From contig CAWJTR010000012.1 of the NCBI GenBank assembly GCA_963845735.1, forward strand, positions 227,887 through 291,886: a stretch of 64,000 nucleotides of DNA. The letters are read 5' to 3'. The translations under genes were made by a program, and so were the position numbers. Positions 27,656 to 39,309 of this stretch are shown here, piece after piece (position 1 is the first letter of the stretch; each line of letters opens with the position of its first letter). The notes under the pieces were generated by a model. That model did no database searches, was not told where the DNA came from, and was given only the letters and a program-made list of their open reading frames with translations. The stretch comes from AP-15 sp963845735. Lineage in GTDB: Bacteria > Pseudomonadota > Alphaproteobacteria > ATCC43930 > CGMCC-115725.

Positions 27656-28634
27656 GTGAAAGCGCTGTTTCTCGGTCGGAGTCGCCGCCGACACGGGCGA
27701 GGGGATCAAGGCACAGCTGCCCCCCTCGCTCGCCGTCGAAATCCTTGACGATCCGATTGACCTTGCCTTGCTGCCCGCAGCCGCCGCCGAGGCCGACATC
27801 CTCGTCAGCAATCATTGGCGCGCCGACTATCCGCCGGCGCCGAAGGTGCGGCTCGTGCAGTCGGTCGCGACCGGTGTCGACCTGTTCGACATGGCTGCGC
27901 TGCCGAAAGGGGTCATTGTTTGCAACGCCTTTGGCCATGAGACCGCGATCGCCGAATATGTCCTGATGACGATGCTGGCATTGCACCATCGTCTGTTCGA
28001 GATCTCCGGCGAGTTCCGCGAGCGTGCCTCGTGGCGCACCAGTTGGGTGGAGGGTGGCGAGCCGCATGGCGAATTGCGGGGTTCAACCTTGGGGATTGTC
28101 GGGTATGGCCGGGTCGGGCGCGAGGTGGCGCGCCGCGCGGCGCCGTTCGGCTGCCGGATCCTTGCGGCCAACCGCTCGGCGCGCGAGCCGGGAGCCGGCG
28201 TTGAACGCGTCTATCCACTGGCCGAACTTGATCAGATGCTGCCCGCTTGCGACACCGTGGCGCTGTGCACCGCGCTCGGTCCGGAGACCACCGGGTTGAT
28301 CGACGCAAGACGCCTCGCGCTGATGAAGCCGACCGCGTTCCTGATCAACATCGCCCGTGGCCAGGTGGCGGAGGAGGACGCACTCTATGCCGCTTTGCGC
28401 GACCGCACGATCGCCGGTGCTGCACTCGATGTGTGGTGGGATTACCCGAATGCCGCCGACCCTAATCGGCGCGGCTCGCGCCATCCGTTTCACGAATTGC
28501 CGAACGTCATCGTGACGCCGCACAATTCCGGCTGGACCACGGGGATGGTCGGACGGCGCTGGAACGAGATCGCCGAAAATCTGGGTCGCTTCGTGCGCGG
28601 CGAGAAGTTGATCAACATCGTCACCGCCGGTTGA
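27656..28634 (+). CDS. D-2-hydroxyacid dehydrogenase, frameshifted near its start
   Basis: An NAD(P)-dependent dehydrogenase of the D-isomer 2-hydroxyacid family (325 residues). GTG 27656 reads VKALFLG, matching the start MKALFLG of the next gene. An extra base near 27679 shifts the frame, after which VAADTGEGIKAQLPPSLAVE follows. Nucleotide binding is seen in GIVGYGRVGREVARR. Catalytic Arg is in INIARGQV and His in TPHNSG, but the Glu of the usual Arg-Glu-His relay is not obvious in ALDVWWDYP. It forms a tandem pair with the next gene. Confidence 0.85.
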
Positions 28635-28674
28635 GAGGCATCATGGATTTGTTCCGCTATCCCGGGGCGCGACG

Positions 28675-29646
28675 ATGAAGGCGCTGTTTCTGGGTGCGCT
28701 CGCAACCTCACAGGCGGCGCCGATCACCAATTTCATAACCGAGGACATCCGCACGGAAATCCTCGACGGTGGCGACCCGCCGCGCCTCGCTGCGGCGCTC
28801 GTCGATGCCGACATCGTGCTGACCGGAGCCTGGCGTGCGGGATACCCGCCGGCGCCGCGGTTGCGGCTGCTGCAAGTGCCGCTCGCCGGCACCGACGGCA
28901 TCGAGGTCGCCGCCCTGCCCGAGGGCGTCAGCCTGTGCAACGCCTATGGCCACGAGCCGGCGCTCGGCGAATTCGCGATCATGATGATGCTGGCCTGGAG
29001 GCATCGACTGTTCGATATCGCCACCTCGTTCCGCGCCGGGTCGTGGTACTGGAGCCCGACGGTCGGCGGTCCGGTGCGCGGCGAGATCGGCGGCCAGACC
29101 GTCGGCATCGTCGGGCTCGGTCATATCGGGAGGGAGGTCGCTTGGCGCGCCGCCGCACTCGGCTGTCGGGTGCTCGCCGCCAACCGCACGGCGCGGGAAA
29201 ACCCGCCCTCGGTCGAGCGGATTTTTCCGATGTCCGAACTCGACCGGATGCTCGGCGAATGCGACATCGTCGTCTTGAGTTGCGCCCTGACGCCCGAGAC
29301 CACGGGGCTCTTCGGCGAGCGCCGCCTCGCCGCGATGAAGCCCAGCGCCTTTCTGATCAATCTGGCGCGCGGGCCGATCGCCGACGAGGACGCGCTCTAT
29401 CGGGCCTTGCGCGACGGCGTGATCGGCGGCGCCGCGCTCGACACTTGGTGGCGCTACCCGAGCGCCTCGGAACCCGAGCCGCAGCCGTCGCGGTATCCGT
29501 TCCACGAACTTGCGAACGTGATCATGACGCCGCATTGCTCGCCCCGGACCGACGGGACGATCGAGCGCCGCTCGCGCGACATCGCCCGCAACATCGACCG
29601 GTTCGTTCGCGGCGAGCCGCTCGAAAATGTCGTGGCCGTGACCTGA
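28675..29646 (+). CDS. D-2-hydroxyacid dehydrogenase, tandem paralogue
   Basis: A 323-residue paralogue of the preceding gene, about half identical by eye in the nucleotide-binding and catalytic parts. It has GIVGLGHIGREVAWRAAALG, LINLARGPI with the catalytic Arg, and TPHCSPRTDG with the His. Again ALDTWWRYP replaces the usual ALDVFxxEP, so the relay Glu appears changed in both copies. The amidase gene follows 10 bases later, suggesting co-transcription. The likely substrates are 2-oxo or 2-hydroxy acids, but the specific one is unknown. Confidence 0.87.
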   Translation: MKALFLGALATSQAAPITNFITEDIRTEILDGGDPPRLAAALVDADIVLTGAWRAGYPPAPRLRLLQVPLAGTDGIEVAALPEGVSLCNAYGHEPALGEFAIMMMLAWRHRLFDIATSFRAGSWYWSPTVGGPVRGEIGGQTVGIVGLGHIGREVAWRAAALGCRVLAANRTARENPPSVERIFPMSELDRMLGECDIVVLSCALTPETTGLFGERRLAAMKPSAFLINLARGPIADEDALYRALRDGVIGGAALDTWWRYPSASEPEPQPSRYPFHELANVIMTPHCSPRTDGTIERRSRDIARNIDRFVRGEPLENVVAVT

Positions 29647-29656
29647 GGAAAATTGG

Positions 29657-31129
29657 ATGACCGACGATCTCGCCTTTATGTCCGCGACGGAGCTGCTTGC
29701 GCGCTATCGTCACAAGGCGCTGTCGCCGGTCGAGGTAATGGGCGAGACCCTGCGCAGGCTCGAACGGTACGAGGGGGCGCTGAACGCCTTCGTGCTGTAC
29801 GACCCCGAGGCGGCGGCGTCACAGGCGCGCGCGTCGGAGGCGCGTTGGCAAAAGGGCGAGCCGCAGGGTCTGCTCGACGGGGTGCCGGTGGCGATCAAAG
29901 ATACGCTGCTGACGTTGGGTTGGCCGCGGCTGATGGGCTCGCGCACGATTGATCCCCACCAGGCGTGGGACGAAGATGCACCGGTCCCCGCCCGGTTGCG
30001 CGCCCAAGGCGCCGTGTTCTTCGGCAAGACGACGACGCCCGAATTCGGCTGGAAGGGGGTCACCAACTCGCCGCTCACCGGCGTCACGCGCAACCCGTGG
30101 AACCTCGAGCGCACCCCCGGCGGCAGCAGCGGCGGCAGCGCCGCCGCGGTAACCTCCGGGATTTGTCCGCTCGCGGTCGGCACGGACGCCGGCGGGTCGA
30201 TCCGGATTCCGGCTTCATTTTGCGGGATTGTCGGCCTGAAGCCGACTTTCGGTCGGGTAGCGGCCTATCCGCCGGGGGCGTTCGGCGACGTCGCCCATGT
30301 CGGCCCGATGGCGCGGACGGTCGCAGACGCGGCGCTGATGCTCGATGCGATCAAGGGGCCGGATTCGCGCGACTGGCACAGCCTGCCGGACGACGGCATC
30401 GATTATCGTGAACGCGTGCGCGAGGGTTCGCTCGAAGGCAAGCGGGTGGCGCTGTCGCCCACTCTCGGCTTCGCCGAGCCGTCGCCGCCGGTGCGCGCGG
30501 CGGTCGAGCGCGCCGCGGAGGCGTTTGCGCGCTTAGGCGCCGTCGTCGAGCACGCCGACCCGTTTTCCAAATCGCCGATGCCGATCTTCGAGACGCTTGC
30601 CCTGGGCGGGTTCTGGGCTTTGTTGCGCGCGCAGACACCCGAGGCGATTGCGGTGATGGACCCGGGTCTCGTCGAGATGTGCCGCCGTGGCGAGGCGGTG
30701 ACGCAGACACAATATGTCGAGGCCGTAGCCCAGCGGGTGGCGCTCGGCCAGAGGCTGCGGCGCTTCTTCGACCGCTTCGACCTGCTGTTGTCGCCGACCA
30801 TGCCGATCCCGGCCGCCTATGCCGACGCTCGCACGGACGATATGCCGAACCCGAACAACTCGTGGAGCTGGGTCGTCTATACCTATGTCTTCAACCTGAC
30901 CAAGAACCCGTCCTGCTCGATCCCGTGCGGCGTTGTCGACGGGCTGCCGGTCGGTCTGATGGTGACCGGCCCGCTCTACGACGATCTAGGGGTGTTGCGC
31001 GCTTGCCGCGCCTACGAGGCCGCGGCCGGCCCGGTCTGGCCGAGCCCGGAACTCGCCGCCAGTCTCGCCCAGATAGCGTCCGCCGCCGACGCGGGGGTCG
31101 AAGGGAAGCGATGGACGCCGCGCTCGTGA
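29657..31129 (+). CDS. Amidase-signature family amidase
   Basis: A 490-residue amidase with a Ser-cisSer-Lys triad: Lys in VAIKDTLLTLG (near residue 78), the cis-Ser in GGSSGGSAAAV and the nucleophile in GTDAGGSIRIPASFCGIVGL. These hydrolyse a wide range of carboxamides. The sequence NPSCSIPCGVVDGLPVGLMV near the end is typical. It is third in a cluster with two 2-hydroxyacid dehydrogenases, hinting at degradation of an amide that gives a hydroxy acid (inference). Confidence 0.9.
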   Translation: MTDDLAFMSATELLARYRHKALSPVEVMGETLRRLERYEGALNAFVLYDPEAAASQARASEARWQKGEPQGLLDGVPVAIKDTLLTLGWPRLMGSRTIDPHQAWDEDAPVPARLRAQGAVFFGKTTTPEFGWKGVTNSPLTGVTRNPWNLERTPGGSSGGSAAAVTSGICPLAVGTDAGGSIRIPASFCGIVGLKPTFGRVAAYPPGAFGDVAHVGPMARTVADAALMLDAIKGPDSRDWHSLPDDGIDYRERVREGSLEGKRVALSPTLGFAEPSPPVRAAVERAAEAFARLGAVVEHADPFSKSPMPIFETLALGGFWALLRAQTPEAIAVMDPGLVEMCRRGEAVTQTQYVEAVAQRVALGQRLRRFFDRFDLLLSPTMPIPAAYADARTDDMPNPNNSWSWVVYTYVFNLTKNPSCSIPCGVVDGLPVGLMVTGPLYDDLGVLRACRAYEAAAGPVWPSPELAASLAQIASAADAGVEGKRWTPRS

Positions 31130-31202
31130 CGTTGAAAATCTGCGGTTGCATCGGTGCGCATCTGCAGCATATTCGCCCGACCTACGATGACGGGAGGTTC
31201 CG

Positions 31203-31310
31203 ATGGCTAACAAGGAGCAGAAGCGGTCGAGCCGAGAAGCCAAAAAGCCCAAGCAGAAGAAAAAGGGCGCCGACAAATCGGCAAGTAAGGGTCAAGCCGC
31301 GAAACCCTGA
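31203..31310 (+). CDS. Small lysine-rich protein (35 residues)
   Basis: A very short gene with a strong GGGAGG site 6 bases before ATG. It begins MANKEQKRSSREAKKPKQ and is about 30% lysine, with no hydrophobic segment. I recall short conserved alphaproteobacterial proteins starting MANKEQKRS...REAKKPK, but no function. It is easily missed because of its length. It lies between the amidase and lon genes. Confidence 0.65.
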   Translation: MANKEQKRSSREAKKPKQKKKGADKSASKGQAAKP

Positions 31311-31359
31311 AGGTCTTCGCGGTCGGGGGGCCTGTGCACGGCAGCGCCGAGCGTTGTCG

Positions 31360-33764
<2,405 letters not shown>

Positions 33765-33812
33765 CTGAAAGTATCCTTGGAAAGGAGCTCGATGGCGGTC
33801 GCCGCGCGTTCG

Positions 33813-34208
33813 TCACAGCTTGTGTAGCTGCACCATCAAGCAGCCATTGGCGAGATGCCGGCCGAAAATCTCGAAGCGGACTGGGGGCAGCTCGATGCGC
33901 CGCTGGAAATGTCCGTGCGGGATCTCCAGCCGATGAATTCGGGCCTGCGCCATCTCGGGCGGCAGCGGGCGCTCGCCGCTGACGATCAGCACCCCGGCGC
34001 TCAAACTCACCTTGATCTCTTCGGGCGCGACGCCGGGCAGGGCAATCAGGATGGTCAAGGTGTCGTCGGTCTCGAAGATATCGCATGGGGCTTCCCAGTA
34101 GGCCGGCTCATGACCGCGATGAAAGAATTGACGATGCAGACGGTCTGCACGTTCCATCGCCTCACAGGCTTTCGCCCACATCAACGCTTCGAGCGGTCGT
34201 TCCGGCAT
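33813..34208 (-). CDS. Small heat-shock protein, Hsp20 family
   Basis: A 131-residue alpha-crystallin-type chaperone that holds unfolding proteins. The crystallin domain runs from about residue 38 (YWEAPCDIFETDDTLTILIA) to the end, with the typical LPGVAPEEIKVSLSAGVLIV and RLEIPHGHFQRRIELP. The C-terminal IxI-type anchor is not evident. It lies 48 bases upstream of lon on the same strand, so the two may be co-expressed under heat stress. Confidence 0.85.
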   Translation of the reverse strand: MPERPLEALMWAKACEAMERADRLHRQFFHRGHEPAYWEAPCDIFETDDTLTILIALPGVAPEEIKVSLSAGVLIVSGERPLPPEMAQARIHRLEIPHGHFQRRIELPPVRFEIFGRHLANGCLMVQLHKL

Positions 34209-34403
34209 TATCGGCTCCGAACGGGGCGGCCCCGCCCGGTTCGACCCCGGCGACGCCTAATCTGGTTGATATAGTCACACTCCCACGGTCGGGGAGAGCG
34301 AATTACGCATTTGGTCGGCGCTGGCAGCGACAGGCATACGGGACTAGGCCTGCCATGCGAAACCGGCTATCAGCCTTGTCGAAACCACTTTCAGAGGCGA
34401 CCG

Positions 34404-35272
34404 GTGGCTGAGATCAGCGCAGAGACCAAGGCTTTTGTCGACGGCATTGCGGCCGAGGCAGAACGTGTCGAGACCCCCTGCGGGGGTGGCCGGATGGTGT
34501 GGCGCATGTGGGGCGCCGGACCGCCTCTGGTCCTGTTCCATGGCGGCTATGGCTCGTGGACGCATTGGATCCGCAACGTGCTGCCGTTGTCGCGCATGTT
34601 TACCGTCGTCGCCCCGGACCTGCCCGGGCTCGGCGAGTCGGCAACGCCACCCGAACCGCATACCGCCGAAGGGCTGGCGCGCATCCTGGTCGATGGGCTC
34701 GACACCCTGTTGCCGGGACACGAGCAGCTCCATCTCGCCGGATTTTCGTTCGGTGGTGTGCTTGGGAGGGCATGTCGCGGCCCTGCTCGGTGACAGAGTG
34801 CGCGCCTTTACCGTCGTCGGCTCGAACGGGCTGGGGCTTGTCCGCCAGCCAACCGACCTCAGGCGCGTGCCCCCCGGCGCCGAGACCGAGGAAGCCCTCG
34901 CCACTCACCGCCACAATCTCGGCGCTCTGATGATCGCCGACCCGGCGAAGATCGACGAACTCGCGGTCTATATCCAGTCGCACGAACGCGCCGCGCGGCC
35001 GGGTCAAAAGCCGCCGCTTCTCGCGCGCCGACACGCTGGTCCGCGCATTGCCGCTGATCAAAGCGCGGCTCGACGGGATCTGGGGCGGGCGCGACGCCAC
35101 CGCCTATCCCCATCTCGACGAGCGTGCCCAAACCCTGTGCTCGATTCCAGCCCGGTGCCCGCTTCGAGGTAATCGCAGGGGCCGGGCATTGGGTCGCAGT
35201 ACGAAGCGGCCGACCGCTTCAACCCGCTTCTCGCCGAGATCGTCTCGCAGCGCCTGGAGTGCATCGCCATGA
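34404..35272 (+). CDS. Alpha/beta hydrolase, several frameshifts
   Basis: An alpha/beta-fold hydrolase. The N-terminal half shows LVLFHGGYGSWTHWIRNVLP (oxyanion loop), VAPDLPGLGESATPPE and the nucleophile elbow LAGFSFGGVLG. After a shift near 34765 it continues as GGHVAALLGDRVRAFTVVGS and ALMIADPAKIDELAVYIQSH; after another near 35010 as ALPLIKARLDGIWGGRDATA; and after a third near 35150 as GARFEVIAGAGHWVA with the catalytic His. At least three indels are needed. GTG 34404 follows AGAGG. It ends against the SDR gene start. The substrate is unknown. Confidence 0.75.
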
Positions 35273-36028
35273 CTACCGAAAACCTCTCCTCGCTCGCCGG
35301 CAAGGTCGCCGTCGTAACCGGCGGCAGCAGCGGCATCGGTGCCGCGAGCGTGCGGCTGCTCGCTGCGGCGGGGGCACGGGTCGTCGTCGGCTACAACAGA
35401 GGTGCTGAGCGGGCGGCGGCGCTGATCGCCGAAGCTACCCGGCAACGGCCACAAGGCGATGCATCTGCCATTGGAGGACACTGCCCAGATCCGCAAGGTG
35501 GCGGCCGCGGTCAGGGAGGAGTTCGGCCGAGCCGACATCCTGGTCAATTCCGCCGGCTTTACCCGGATGGTCCCACACCACGATCTCGAAGCGCTCGACG
35601 ACGATCTGATCGACGCCGTGTTGACTGCCAATGTGCGCGGGCCTTTCGCGACGATCCGGGCCTTTGTCCCGTTGCTGCGCGAGTCGGGCGACGGGGTGAT
35701 CGTCAATATTTCTTCGGGGGCTGCACAGCATGGTACCGGCAGCTCGATCATCTACGGGGCCTCGAAGGCTGCTCTCAACACCATGAGCATGGCGTTAGCG
35801 CGCGTGCTCGGCCCGGAGATCCGCGTCGTGATCGTCGCGCCGGGGATGGTCCATACCGGCTTCGTCCCCGGCCGCACAGAAGAGATGATGGCCGCCGCGG
35901 CAATGGCGACGCCGCTGAAACGCGCGATCGAGGCACATGACGTGGCACTCGCAGTCATGGCCTCCGTTACCCATCTGAGGCACACCACCGGGTCCATCGT
36001 CACCGTCGACGCTGGCCGTCATCTGTGA
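35269..36028 (+). CDS. Short-chain dehydrogenase/reductase, frameshifted
   Basis: An SDR of about 253 residues. It has the cofactor motif VTGGSSGIGAASVRLLAAAG, the NSAG-type segment LVNSAGFTRM, catalytic Ser in VNISSGAAQHG and the Tyr-Lys pair in IYGASKAALNTMSMALA. An extra base near 35440 divides the gene after IAE; the next frame continues as NGHKAMHLPLEDTAQIRKVA. It overlaps or abuts the hydrolase gene, suggesting a common catabolic transcript. Confidence 0.83.
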
Positions 36029-36159
36029 TGACCGGATTTTGGAGCTAACGGGTGGATTTCCGTTTTCATCCCTATATATCTCGCTCGGCGGTCGCTCTTG
36101 GCCGCCGCGGGAGGAAACCTGTCGGGGCCGCTAGCGCCTCGCAGCCGAGACGGAAGACC

Positions 36160-38934
36160 ATGGCGACCATCGCGCGGCAACGCGAGATCATCGACCGGCG
36201 GGTGCTGGCCGAAGAATTGTCAGCCGCCTCTCGCTCCGTCAAATCGCCGAGCTTTGACCGCGCTTCGTTAGTGAGACCGCTGAAAGGGGCTTTGACCGCG
36301 GGACGCAACGAGATTCGCCGCCGCTTTGAAGCCACCGGCGACGGCACTGCGGTCGTGCGCGAGCAGTGCTTTTTGATGGATCAGTTGATCCGCGCTCTGT
36401 TCGACGTGGCCACCGGAGAAATCTATCCGCTGCCCAATCCGACCTCGGGCGAGCGGCTGGCCCTCGTCGCGGTCGGCGGCTATGGGCGCAGCGAGCTGGC
36501 GCCGTTCTCCGACATCGATATGCTGTTTCTACTGCCCTACAAGCAGACCCCCCATACCGAACAAGTCGTCGAGTTGCTGCTCTATTTGCTGTGGGACCTC
36601 GGGCTCAAGGTCGGGCAGTCGACGCGCTCGGTCGAGGAGTGTCTGCGCCAGGCCAAATCCGATTTGACCATCCGCACCAGCCTGCTGGAAGCGCGTTATT
36701 TGTGGGGCGACGAGGCATTATTCCACGAGCTCAAAAAGCGCTTCGACAGCGAGATTGTCCGCGGCACTGCCCCGCAATTCGTCGAGGCCAAGCTCGCCGA
36801 GCGGGACGAGCGCCACCGCCGAGTCGGCGACAGCCGCTACCAACTCGAGCCGAACGTCAAAGAAGGCAAGGGCGGGCTCAGAGACCTGCATACCTTGTTC
36901 TGGATCGCAAAATATATTTACCGCATCGACGATGTCGCCAAACTCGTCGATCTCGGCGTACTGTCGGACGAGGAATCGCGCCGCTTCGCCCGAGCCCAGA
37001 GCTTTCTGTGGACGGTGCGCTGCCATCTCCATTATCTCGCCGGACGCGCCGAGGAGCGGCTGACTTTCGACCTGCAAAGCGAGATCGGACGGCGGATGGG
37101 ATATACCGACCACACGGGCAGCCGTGGGGTTGAGCGCTTCATGAAGCATTACTTTCTGGTAGCAAAGGATGTCGGCGACCTGACCCGGATTTTCTGTGCG
37201 ATCCTCGAAGCTGATCAGAAGCGCAAGCGACGGCTCTCCTGGGTACGCTGGGGGGTAGGCAAGCGCGCGCTCGACGGGTTCGTGCTCGACGGCGAGCGGC
37301 TGACGATCCCGTCCGAGGATTTCTTCAAGAAAGACCCGGTGGCGCTGCTCCGCCTGTTTCATGTCGCCCAGCAGCACGAGCTCGACATTCATCCGCGCGC
37401 GCTGCGCCGGGCCGGTCAATCCTTGCGGCTGATCGACGGGCGGCTGCGCGAAAATCCCGAGGCTAATCGCCTGTTCCTCGAAATCCTGACCTCGCGCAAG
37501 GATCCCGAGACGGCGCTGCGCCGAATGAATGAAGCCGGTGTCTTTGGCCGCTTCATCCCCGATTTCGGGCGCGTCGTGGCGCAGATGCAATACGACATGT
37601 ATCACCACTATACGGTCGACGAGCACACGCTGTTTGCGATCGGTATTCTTCACCAGATCGAGACCGGACTGCTCAAGGACGAGTTGCCGATGGCGACAGC
37701 GCTGGCGGCGACGATCGTATCGCGCCGCGCGCTCTACCTCGCAGTTTTGCTGCATGACATCGCCAAGGGCAGGGGCGGCGACCATTCGGTGCTCGGCGAA
37801 CGCGTCGCCCTCAAACTCGGGCCGCGGCTGGGGCTGTCCGCCGAGGAGACGGAGACAGTGGCTTGGCTGGTACGCTGGCATCTGCTGATGAGCGGCACGG
37901 CGTTCAAGCGTGACATCAGCGACCCGCAGACGATCGGCGACTTTGTTGAGCATGTTCAATCGCCAGAGCGGTTGAAGCTGCTGCTGATCTTGACCGTCGC
38001 CGACATCCGGGCGGTCGGCCCGTATGTGTGGAACGGCTGGAAGGCGGCGTTGCTGCGCGACCTCTTTCAGCGCGCCGTCGAGATGATGTCGGGCGGGTTG
38101 ACGGTAGGCGCACAGGATTCGCGGGTTGCGGCCGCATTGAAGGCAGTACGGGAGCGGTTGCCGGATTTCAGCGACAACGAGTTCGCGGCGTTCGCCAAAA
38201 GCGGCTATCCCTTCTATTGGCTATCTTTCGATCCCGATACCCATGCCCGGCATGCGCGACTGATGCGCGAGGCGGAGGTGAGCGGCGCGCCGCTCACTGT
38301 CGAAAAGCAGGTCGATACCCAGCGCGCTGTAACCGAGATCACGCTTTATACGGCCGACCACCCTGGATTGTTTTCACGCATCGCTGGAGCGCTTGCGGTC
38401 AGCGGCGCCAATATCGTCGATGCTCGGATCATGACGATGTCGAACGGGATGGCCCTCGATACCTTCTGGGTTCAGGATCTGGCTGGCCGGGCATTCGATC
38501 GTCCGGACAAGCTCGCCAAGCTCGCAGTGGTCTTCGAAAACGTTCTGACTGGTGACTTGAAGCCGCATCGCGAGCTAGCCCGCCCGCCCGCGTTTCCCAG
38601 CCGAACGCAAGTTTTTACCGTGGCGCCCCGCGTTCTTGTCGACAACAACGCCAGCGCCTCACACACCGTGATTGAAGTCAACGGGCGCGACCGGCCAGGC
38701 CTACTGTTCGAGCTGACCCGCGAACTGACCCGCCTCAGTCTCCAGGTGTCAAGCGCGAAGATCTCGACATATGGTGAGAAGGTCGTCGACGTCTTCTATG
38801 TCAAGAATTTGTTCGGCCATAAAGTCGAGCACCCGATTAAGCTCGCCGAGGTCCGCACCACGCTCGAAGCGGTATTGGCCAAGGGCAATCCGGTCTTCCC
38901 CGCAGTCGAACGCGAACCCGCCGCAGCAGAGTAA
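36160..38934 (+). CDS. glnD: PII uridylyltransferase/uridylyl-removing enzyme GlnD
   Basis: The bifunctional nitrogen sensor that adds or removes UMP on PII proteins in response to glutamine. It has the nucleotidyltransferase motif VGGYGRSELAPFSDIDMLFL, a GlnE/GlnD linker, the HD hydrolase motif LLHDIAKGRGGDHSVLGE and two C-terminal ACT domains (starting EITLYTADHPGLFSRIAGAL and IEVNGRDRPGLLFELTRELT) that bind glutamine. The length of 924 residues from ATG 36160 is normal; an earlier in-frame ATG at 36052 lacks conserved sequence. No frameshift is seen across 2.8 kb. Confidence 0.94.
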   Translation: MATIARQREIIDRRVLAEELSAASRSVKSPSFDRASLVRPLKGALTAGRNEIRRRFEATGDGTAVVREQCFLMDQLIRALFDVATGEIYPLPNPTSGERLALVAVGGYGRSELAPFSDIDMLFLLPYKQTPHTEQVVELLLYLLWDLGLKVGQSTRSVEECLRQAKSDLTIRTSLLEARYLWGDEALFHELKKRFDSEIVRGTAPQFVEAKLAERDERHRRVGDSRYQLEPNVKEGKGGLRDLHTLFWIAKYIYRIDDVAKLVDLGVLSDEESRRFARAQSFLWTVRCHLHYLAGRAEERLTFDLQSEIGRRMGYTDHTGSRGVERFMKHYFLVAKDVGDLTRIFCAILEADQKRKRRLSWVRWGVGKRALDGFVLDGERLTIPSEDFFKKDPVALLRLFHVAQQHELDIHPRALRRAGQSLRLIDGRLRENPEANRLFLEILTSRKDPETALRRMNEAGVFGRFIPDFGRVVAQMQYDMYHHYTVDEHTLFAIGILHQIETGLLKDELPMATALAATIVSRRALYLAVLLHDIAKGRGGDHSVLGERVALKLGPRLGLSAEETETVAWLVRWHLLMSGTAFKRDISDPQTIGDFVEHVQSPERLKLLLILTVADIRAVGPYVWNGWKAALLRDLFQRAVEMMSGGLTVGAQDSRVAAALKAVRERLPDFSDNEFAAFAKSGYPFYWLSFDPDTHARHARLMREAEVSGAPLTVEKQVDTQRAVTEITLYTADHPGLFSRIAGALAVSGANIVDARIMTMSNGMALDTFWVQDLAGRAFDRPDKLAKLAVVFENVLTGDLKPHRELARPPAFPSRTQVFTVAPRVLVDNNASASHTVIEVNGRDRPGLLFELTRELTRLSLQVSSAKISTYGEKVVDVFYVKNLFGHKVEHPIKLAEVRTTLEAVLAKGNPVFPAVEREPAAAE

Positions 38935-39027
38935 CGCCGCCCCGCGGGTCGGAACTCGCCCAGACCTATCGATGTTCAACGGGTGAGCAATAGTCGCTCG
39001 CTGGCATGATCGCTAAGGAGATGGGTG

Positions 39028-39273
39028 ATGCGGCGGTACTTGGTTTCCGCGATTTGCGTTTTGGTCGCGCTATCGCTGGCGGGTTGCGGGGTCACGCCGG
39101 GATGTCGTGCGGTGAGCACCGGTGCGGCTGGTGCCGCCACGGGAGCAGCGCTGGGTGCGATTGGCGGCAATGCCGGATTGGGTGCCTTGGTCGGCGGATT
39201 GGCCGGGGCGGTCGGGGGTGCGGCAACCTCACCAAGAGTTGCCTACGCCGGTCCATCGCCGGTCTGCTATTGA
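39028..39273 (+). CDS. Small glycine-zipper lipoprotein
   Basis: An 81-residue lipoprotein. Its signal peptide ends in the lipobox LAGC (SAICVLVALSLAGC), so the Cys would be lipidated. It is followed by a glycine-zipper segment (TGAAGAATGAALGAIGGNAG ... GALVGGLAGAVGG), as in YMGG-like and SlyB/OmpA-linked lipoproteins of the outer membrane. AAGGAG lies 7 bases before ATG 39028. Its precise role is unknown. Confidence 0.75.
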   Translation: MRRYLVSAICVLVALSLAGCGVTPGCRAVSTGAAGAATGAALGAIGGNAGLGALVGGLAGAVGGAATSPRVAYAGPSPVCY

Positions 39274-39309
39274 CCTCGGCGCTTGCTGGATGGGAGCGAA
39301 CCCTAGGCG

